NCBI GenBank assembly: GCA_947258905.1
Contig: CAMYKF010000701.1
Span: 1 to 9,089, forward strand
Origin: an uncultured Pirellulaceae bacterium
GTDB lineage: Bacteria; Planctomycetota; Planctomycetia; Pirellulales; Pirellulaceae
Direction: 5' to 3'
Length of the DNA stretch: 9,089 nt
The stretch's first letter is position 1; each line of letters opens with the position of its first letter. This document shows, piece after piece, positions 5,579 through 9,089 of this stretch. The notes under the pieces are model-generated. The model was not told where the DNA came from and did no database searches. It saw only the letters and a program-made list of their open reading frames with translations. The translations under genes and the position numbers were made by a program.

Positions 5579-7321
5579 TTATTTGCCGTCGATGCCCCGC
5601 GTGGCATCCAGATAACGCTTCAATTCCTTCCGCACCCGCGGGAACAACATCAACAGCCCAATCATGTTCGGGAAGACCAGAGCCAGAATCATGGCGTCCG
5701 AAAACTTGATTACCGAGTTCAACGACGCGGCGGCGCCGAGCACGATGAACACGCAAAACAGGATCTTGAAGGACAGGTCCGAGGCCCTGCTGCGGCCAAA
5801 CAGGTATTTCCACGACTGCAATCCGTAATACGACCAGGAAATCATCGTGGAGAAGGCAAACAGAATGATCGCGATGGTCAGCACATAGCTGAAATTGGGC
5901 AACGCGTTGTCAAAGGCCCGCGATGTCAGGTCGACCCCGCCCACGCGGGCGCCATCGATCAGCACCGAACTGGCTTCCACGTCACCATACGGGAAAACTC
6001 CGTTGGTGTTGTAAATTACGATGACCAGGGCGGTCATGGTGCAGATAACCACGGTATCGATGAAGGGTTCCAGCAAGGCCACAATACCTTCGGAAGCTGG
6101 ATAGCGAGTCCGTACCGCCGAGTGGGCAATGGCGGCCGATCCGGCACCAGCTTCGTTGGAAAACGCAGCACGCTGAAAACCGACGATCAGCACACCCAGC
6201 AATCCGCCAAATCCGGCTGCCGGTGTAAAGGCTCCGTTGATGATCGCGGCAAAGGCAGCGGGAACCGCTGAAGCGTTCAGGATCAAAATCAGCAAGGCTG
6301 CTGCGACGTAAATGACAGCCATCAGCGGGACGATTTTCTCGGTGATCGAGGCGATTCGCTTGATCCCGCCAATAATTACAATGCCCACGAGAATCGCCAA
6401 AACGATTCCGATAATGGTACCACCGGCTCCATCCTGGTTGATGTTGAACAGCGTCATGATCTGTTGCGTTGCCTGATTGGCCTGGAACATGTTGCCACCA
6501 CCCAGCGAAGCGCCAATACACAACAGCGCAAACAATCCGCCCAAAAAGGCGCCTAGCGGTGCCAGACCGAGATTCCCCAATCCTTTTTTCAAGTAATACA
6601 TCGGACCGCCGTGCACGACGCCCTGGTCGTCGATGTCGCGATAGGTGACACCGAGCGTGCATTCCACAAACTTGGTGGACATGCCGAGGACTCCGCAAAC
6701 GATCATCCAGAATGTGGCCCCGGGACCACCCGTGGCAATGGCCACCGCCACACCGGCGATGTTGCCCAGACCGACCGTGCCCGAAACTGCCGTTGCCAGC
6801 GCCTGAAAGTGAGAGACTTCGCCATGTTCGCCTTCGTCACGGATCGTATCGACCAGGTCACCGTCGACTTCGGCGACTTCAACGCCCTTGATTTCCGGGG
6901 CCCCTGCCATCTCTACGTCTTCGTATTTGCCGCGCACCACATTGATGGCAAAGGGAAACCGGCGGATATTAATGAAGCCGAAATAGACGGTAAAAAAAGT
7001 AGCCCCCGCCACCAATAACAACACCACCAGGGGTACGCGTTGCCCCGGAGCAACCGGTACCGCGGTCAGAATGAACCCTTCCCACCAGTCGGCAATCGGC
7101 GCAAATGCCTCGTCAATTTGCTGATCAAGTCCCGAAGTTTCGGCGGCCGCTGCGGCGTCGCCTGCCTGGGCCGGAGCCGCTGCCGCAGGTTCGTCTTCCT
7201 GCGGAACTGCGGGCATGCCCGAACCGTTGGCCGCATTCACGGCGGTGCCCCCGACGAGGACCGCCACGGTCAACAACAACAATACGCGTAAATGCGTCAA
7301 TCCTCGGGTTCTGCTAGCCAT
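5579..7321 (-). CDS. Sodium:alanine symporter family (AGCS) transporter
   Basis: This 580-aa inner-membrane protein is of the AGCS (alanine or glycine:cation symporter) family, which couples amino acid uptake to Na+ or H+. Diagnostic segments are GEVSHFQAL with GTVGLGNIAG (168-190), the family signature GGPGATFWMIVCGVLGMSTKF (198-218, cited as GGPG...STKF), AFSNEAGAGSAAIAH (386-400) and SWSYYGLQSWKYLFG (495-509). About ten membrane segments are visible. Two features exceed the usual length of about 450-500 aa. One is an N-terminal extension with a signal-like hydrophobic stretch (13-30) and an Ala/Pro/Glu-rich linker (31-75). The other is an acidic stretch (132-168) between the first core helix and the GEVSH segment. 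The start is the ATG at 7321, with a TTG one codon earlier as an alternative and no strong ribosome site. The substrate, alanine or another small amino acid, cannot be fixed from sequence. Confidence 0.92.
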   Translation of the reverse strand: MASRTRGLTHLRVLLLLTVAVLVGGTAVNAANGSGMPAVPQEDEPAAAAPAQAGDAAAAAETSGLDQQIDEAFAPIADWWEGFILTAVPVAPGQRVPLVVLLLVAGATFFTVYFGFINIRRFPFAINVVRGKYEDVEMAGAPEIKGVEVAEVDGDLVDTIRDEGEHGEVSHFQALATAVSGTVGLGNIAGVAVAIATGGPGATFWMIVCGVLGMSTKFVECTLGVTYRDIDDQGVVHGGPMYYLKKGLGNLGLAPLGAFLGGLFALLCIGASLGGGNMFQANQATQQIMTLFNINQDGAGGTIIGIVLAILVGIVIIGGIKRIASITEKIVPLMAVIYVAAALLILILNASAVPAAFAAIINGAFTPAAGFGGLLGVLIVGFQRAAFSNEAGAGSAAIAHSAVRTRYPASEGIVALLEPFIDTVVICTMTALVIVIYNTNGVFPYGDVEASSVLIDGARVGGVDLTSRAFDNALPNFSYVLTIAIILFAFSTMISWSYYGLQSWKYLFGRSRASDLSFKILFCVFIVLGAAASLNSVIKFSDAMILALVFPNMIGLLMLFPRVRKELKRYLDATRGIDGK

Positions 7322-7369
7322 CAAGCCGTCTCGGTATGGGTATTCGCCGGATTCGTCCAGAAAGCACGA

Positions 7370-7398
7370 TTTTTAGTTTACAAATGCTTTATTGTCAA
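7370..7398 (-). promoter_or_regulatory. Sigma-70-type promoter of the AGCS symporter
   Basis: On the - strand a perfect -35 TTGACA (7398-7393) is followed after exactly 17 bases by TAAAAA (7375-7370), which matches TATAAT at 4 of 6 positions. Transcription would begin near 7363, about 42 bases before the ATG at 7321. It lies back to back with the sufR promoter. Confidence 0.65.
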
Positions 7399-7446
7399 TT
7401 ATTTACGGCAATTCGTTCGTCCAGCGGCTGTTTTTGACAGTAATCG

Positions 7447-7475
7447 TTGTCGAAATTGTCTAAAACGGATAAGAT
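7447..7475 (+). promoter_or_regulatory. Candidate promoter of the sufR-like gene
   Basis: TTGTCG (7447-7452) is followed after 17 bases by TAAGAT (7470-7475), each matching the sigma-70 consensus at 4 of 6. The start would be near 7482, directly before the 14-bp tandem repeat and about 38 bases before the sufR ATG. A perfect TTGACA at 7434-7439 is also present, but its best -10 (TCTAAA) needs a 19-base spacer. Confidence 0.5.
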
Positions 7476-7484
7476 CGGTCGAAA

Positions 7485-7512
7485 GACGATTTCGAAGAGA
7501 CGATTTCGAAGA
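7485..7512 (+). repeat. 14-bp perfect tandem repeat, candidate operator
   Basis: GACGATTTCGAAGA occurs twice without gap or mismatch (7485-7498 and 7499-7512). Each copy contains the palindrome TTCGAA. Just before it, TCGAAA (7479-7484) forms an inverted repeat with the first TTTCGA (7490-7495), spaced by 5 bases. Another TCGAAA lies at 7450-7455 inside the predicted promoter spacer. The position, between the likely transcription start and the ATG at 7520, fits an operator where a SufR-type repressor could control itself and the suf operon. This is inference. It differs from the CAAC-N6-GTTG site reported for cyanobacterial SufR. Confidence 0.6.
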
Positions 7513-7519
7513 CCCACTG

Positions 7520-8080
7520 ATGACCAGCCTGTCCACCAGCGATCGCCAGATGCTCGACGTGATGCGGTTTGACGGTGCGCAGTCGGTTAGCGAGTTGTGT
7601 GACCGTCTGGAAGTGACAGCGACAGCCGTTCGGCAGCGATTGTCTCGTCTCACGGCCGCCGGGTTGGTGGATCGCCAGTCGGAACGTCATGGTCGCGGTC
7701 GGCCCGTGCACAAGTATCAACTGACCCAGCAGGGTCACGATGCGATCGGTGACAACTTTACTGATTTTGCCCGTGCCTTGTGGTCGGAGGTTCAGGCGAT
7801 CGCTGATGCCGGGGTGCGGAACGCAGTGATTGAGGGCGTCGCTTCACGGTTAGTCACCATGTATTCAGACCAGGTACATGGCGAGACAACGCGTGATCGT
7901 CTGCAGTCGCTGTCGGATCTGTTCCAGCGACGCGGCATTCCGTTTGTGGTGGACGAGCACTCAAATAAACCACGTTTGAAAATTGTCGGATGTCCTTACC
8001 CCAAACTGAATGAAGACGGCAGCGGGATTTGCGAACTGGAGCAAAAGGTTTTTTCAGCCCTTGCGCAAACCCGGTTGTAG
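7520..8080 (+). CDS. sufR: SufR-like Fe-S cluster-sensing transcriptional repressor, ends at early TAG
   Basis: This 186-aa winged-helix regulator lies directly upstream of sufC. Residues about 18-52 form a helix-turn-helix (SVSELCDRLEV, TAVRQRLSRL), followed by a wing with RHGRGRP (56-62) and YQLTQQG. The middle (80-150) is helical. The end holds C158-P-Y and C171-E-L-E, thirteen residues apart, matching two of the conserved cluster-binding cysteines of SufR proteins. In cyanobacteria SufR binds a [4Fe-4S] cluster and represses the suf operon and itself, and the neighbour here supports the same role. The protein is short: the final Cys and C-x-F motif of the family are missing and lie in frame after the TAG at 8078. 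The ATG at 7520 fits the domain start but has only a weak GAAGA ribosome site. Either a truncated or a readthrough product is possible. Confidence 0.8.
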   Translation: MTSLSTSDRQMLDVMRFDGAQSVSELCDRLEVTATAVRQRLSRLTAAGLVDRQSERHGRGRPVHKYQLTQQGHDAIGDNFTDFARALWSEVQAIADAGVRNAVIEGVASRLVTMYSDQVHGETTRDRLQSLSDLFQRRGIPFVVDEHSNKPRLKIVGCPYPKLNEDGSGICELEQKVFSALAQTRL

Positions 8081-8203
8081 GTTGACCAGTGTGCCTGTGA
8101 CTCAGGCGGCAAGAGCTGTTCGTTCCAGGCTGAACAAACATTACTTGAGCCGCTGAAATCATCGGCTCAAAACCATGAAAAAGCATTACGAAGAGAGTTT
8201 TGA
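8081..8203 (+). other. In-frame continuation of sufR past the amber stop
   Basis: After the TAG at 8078-8080 the same frame stays open for 40 codons to a TGA at 8201, four bases before the sufC ATG. It starts V-D-Q-C-A-C-D-S-G-G-K-S-C-S-F. Counted with TAG as residue 187, the cysteines are C191, C193 and C200, and F202 follows. This resembles the C...G...C-x-F ending of SufR proteins. After about residue 205 the codons (TTA, CTT, AGA, CGA) look like intergenic sequence, and a hairpin lies there. So the gene would be expected to end near 8130, although no stop codon is there. Confidence 0.55.
8145..8170. repeat. Hairpin between sufR and sufC
   Basis: TTGAGCCG (8145-8152) and CGGCTCAA (8163-8170) form a perfect 8-bp stem with a 10-nt loop. 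No T-run follows. It ends 36 bases before the sufC ATG and could modulate the sufR:sufC expression ratio, mark an RNA processing point or bind a regulator. Confidence 0.55.
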
Positions 8204-8206
8204 TAC

Positions 8207-9025
8207 ATGTCTGATACGCTGACGATCAAAAACCTGCACGTGGAAATTGAGGGCAAACCGATCCTCCACGGCGTCGATCTGGAAATCAAAAAGGGCGAGA
8301 CGCATGCCTTGATGGGACCCAATGGCTCCGGCAAAAGCACGTTGGGTCTGGTCATCATGGGCCATCCGAATTACGAAATCACCGAAGGCGAAATCCTGCT
8401 CGACGGCGAAAGCATTCTCGAGATGGAACCGGACGAGCGGGCGCGGGCCGGCATCTTCATGGCGTTTCAGCGTCCGGTGGCGGTTCCCGGCGTCAAAATG
8501 GCCGACTTCCTGCGTCACGCCACCACCAACGTGCGGAATCCGGATCGCAAGGAAGGCGAGGAACTGATTCCGATGCGTGAGTTCCGCAAGGAGATCAAGC
8601 AGAAGATGGACCAATTGCAAATGGACAGCGAGTTCGCACGTCGCTACGTCAATGACGGATTCTCGGGTGGCGAAATGAAGCGGGCCGAAATCCTGCAACT
8701 CGCGATGCTGCAGCCCAAGTTTGCCGTCCTAGACGAAACAGATAGCGGACTCGACGCCGACGCCGTGCGACTGGCGAGCGAGAGTATCCGTGAGATTGGA
8801 GCAAAGGAAATCGGGCTGCTGATTATCACGCACCACGACAAATTGCTCGAACACAATACACCAGACAAGACCCATGTCATGCTAGGCGGTCGCATCGTCG
8901 AAACTGGCGGAGTGGAACTTGCCGAAGAGTTGCATTCAACAGGTTACGACCGCATTCGCAGCGCATACCCTGATGCGGAAGCCGACAACCAAGCCATGCT
9001 CACCGAAGAAGAACCGGTGGCGTAG
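8207..9025 (+). CDS. sufC: SufC, Fe-S cluster assembly ATPase
   Basis: SufC is the cytoplasmic ABC-type ATPase of the SUF system. It works in the SufBCD complex, where ATP hydrolysis drives assembly of Fe-S clusters on SufB. All motifs are present in this 272-aa protein: Walker A GPNGSGKST (37-45), Q-loop Q88 in AFQRP, ABC signature FSGGEMKR (152-159), Walker B FAVLDE (172-177) followed by the SufC-typical TDSGLDADA, and switch histidine in ITHHD (207-211). There is no transmembrane domain, as expected. It is about 20 residues longer than usual, mostly in an acidic C-terminal tail (251-272). The ribosome site AAGAGAG lies nine bases upstream. It follows the SufR-like gene by 126 bases, so co-transcription under SufR control is likely. 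sufB, sufD and sufS are expected past the window. Confidence 0.97.
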   Translation: MSDTLTIKNLHVEIEGKPILHGVDLEIKKGETHALMGPNGSGKSTLGLVIMGHPNYEITEGEILLDGESILEMEPDERARAGIFMAFQRPVAVPGVKMADFLRHATTNVRNPDRKEGEELIPMREFRKEIKQKMDQLQMDSEFARRYVNDGFSGGEMKRAEILQLAMLQPKFAVLDETDSGLDADAVRLASESIREIGAKEIGLLIITHHDKLLEHNTPDKTHVMLGGRIVETGGVELAEELHSTGYDRIRSAYPDAEADNQAMLTEEEPVA

Positions 9026-9026
9026 T

Positions 9027-9046
9027 GGTGGCTTCCAGGGGCCACC
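9027..9046. repeat. Small hairpin after sufC
   Basis: GGTGGC (9027-9032) and GCCACC (9041-9046) form a 6-bp stem with an 8-nt loop right after the sufC stop. No T-run follows, so it is not a standard terminator. An ATG at 9063 opens the last nine codons of the window, but nothing identifies them as a gene. Confidence 0.4.
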
Positions 9047-9089
9047 GAGCATTGCATACGCTATGAAAAACCGACGCACCCTGGACTTG

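Noticed and set aside
7292..7519. Upstream extension of the sufR frame to 7292
   Set aside because: It would cover the divergent promoter region and the tandem repeat, and the added residues look random. The HTH domain starts right after the ATG at 7520.
9063..9089. ATG opening the last nine codons as the start of sufB
   Set aside because: Nine residues (M-K-N-R-R-T-L-D-L) do not resemble a SufB N-terminus and no ribosome site is visible.

Overview
The window looks like chromosome from a planctomycete, probably of the Pirellulales type. This is inferred from protein types, not from an rRNA marker. The evidence is a small secreted protein with a planctomycete-type c-type cytochrome domain, a two-module secreted SurA/parvulin protein, a membrane protein with a GspG-like C-terminal domain, loose gene spacing and a moderately GC-rich composition. 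No insertion sequence, phage gene, CRISPR array or rRNA was seen.

Layout, left to right. Positions 1-488 carry no gene I can support, but hold a long imperfect hairpin at the left edge and a textbook leftward intrinsic terminator with no obvious gene feeding it. A secreted monoheme cytochrome-like protein (489-1316, +) follows. Next is a leftward tRNA-Ser(CGA) unit complete with its own promoter and terminator, then a REP-like inverted repeat. A leftward block then holds four separate genes: the double SurA/parvulin protein (1729-3579), a Gln/Asn/Ser-rich secreted protein (3911-4522), the membrane protein with a GspG-like domain (4799-5425) and a sodium:alanine-type symporter (5579-7321). Gaps, promoters and terminators suggest that these are mostly separate transcription units.

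A divergent promoter region of about 200 bp (7322-7519) separates the symporter from the rightward iron-sulfur locus. That locus is a SufR-like Fe-S-sensing repressor (7520-8080) followed by the SufC ATPase (8207-9025), and the rest of the suf operon presumably continues past the right edge. SufR-type proteins repress suf operons when their cluster is intact. A 14-bp perfect tandem repeat sits between the predicted sufR promoter and its start codon and is a good operator candidate.

The most notable observation is in sufR. The frame stops at an amber TAG just after the second conserved cysteine, yet the next codons in the same frame encode a Cys-rich C-x-C...SGG...C-x-F tail like the missing end of SufR proteins. 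The frame stays open until 4 bases before sufC. This may be a nonsense mutation, a base error or stop-codon readthrough. The second notable point is that both parvulin modules of the 1729-3579 protein lack the two conserved histidines of active parvulins. The rest of the window is ordinary chromosomal content, and I found no clear undescribed multi-gene system.
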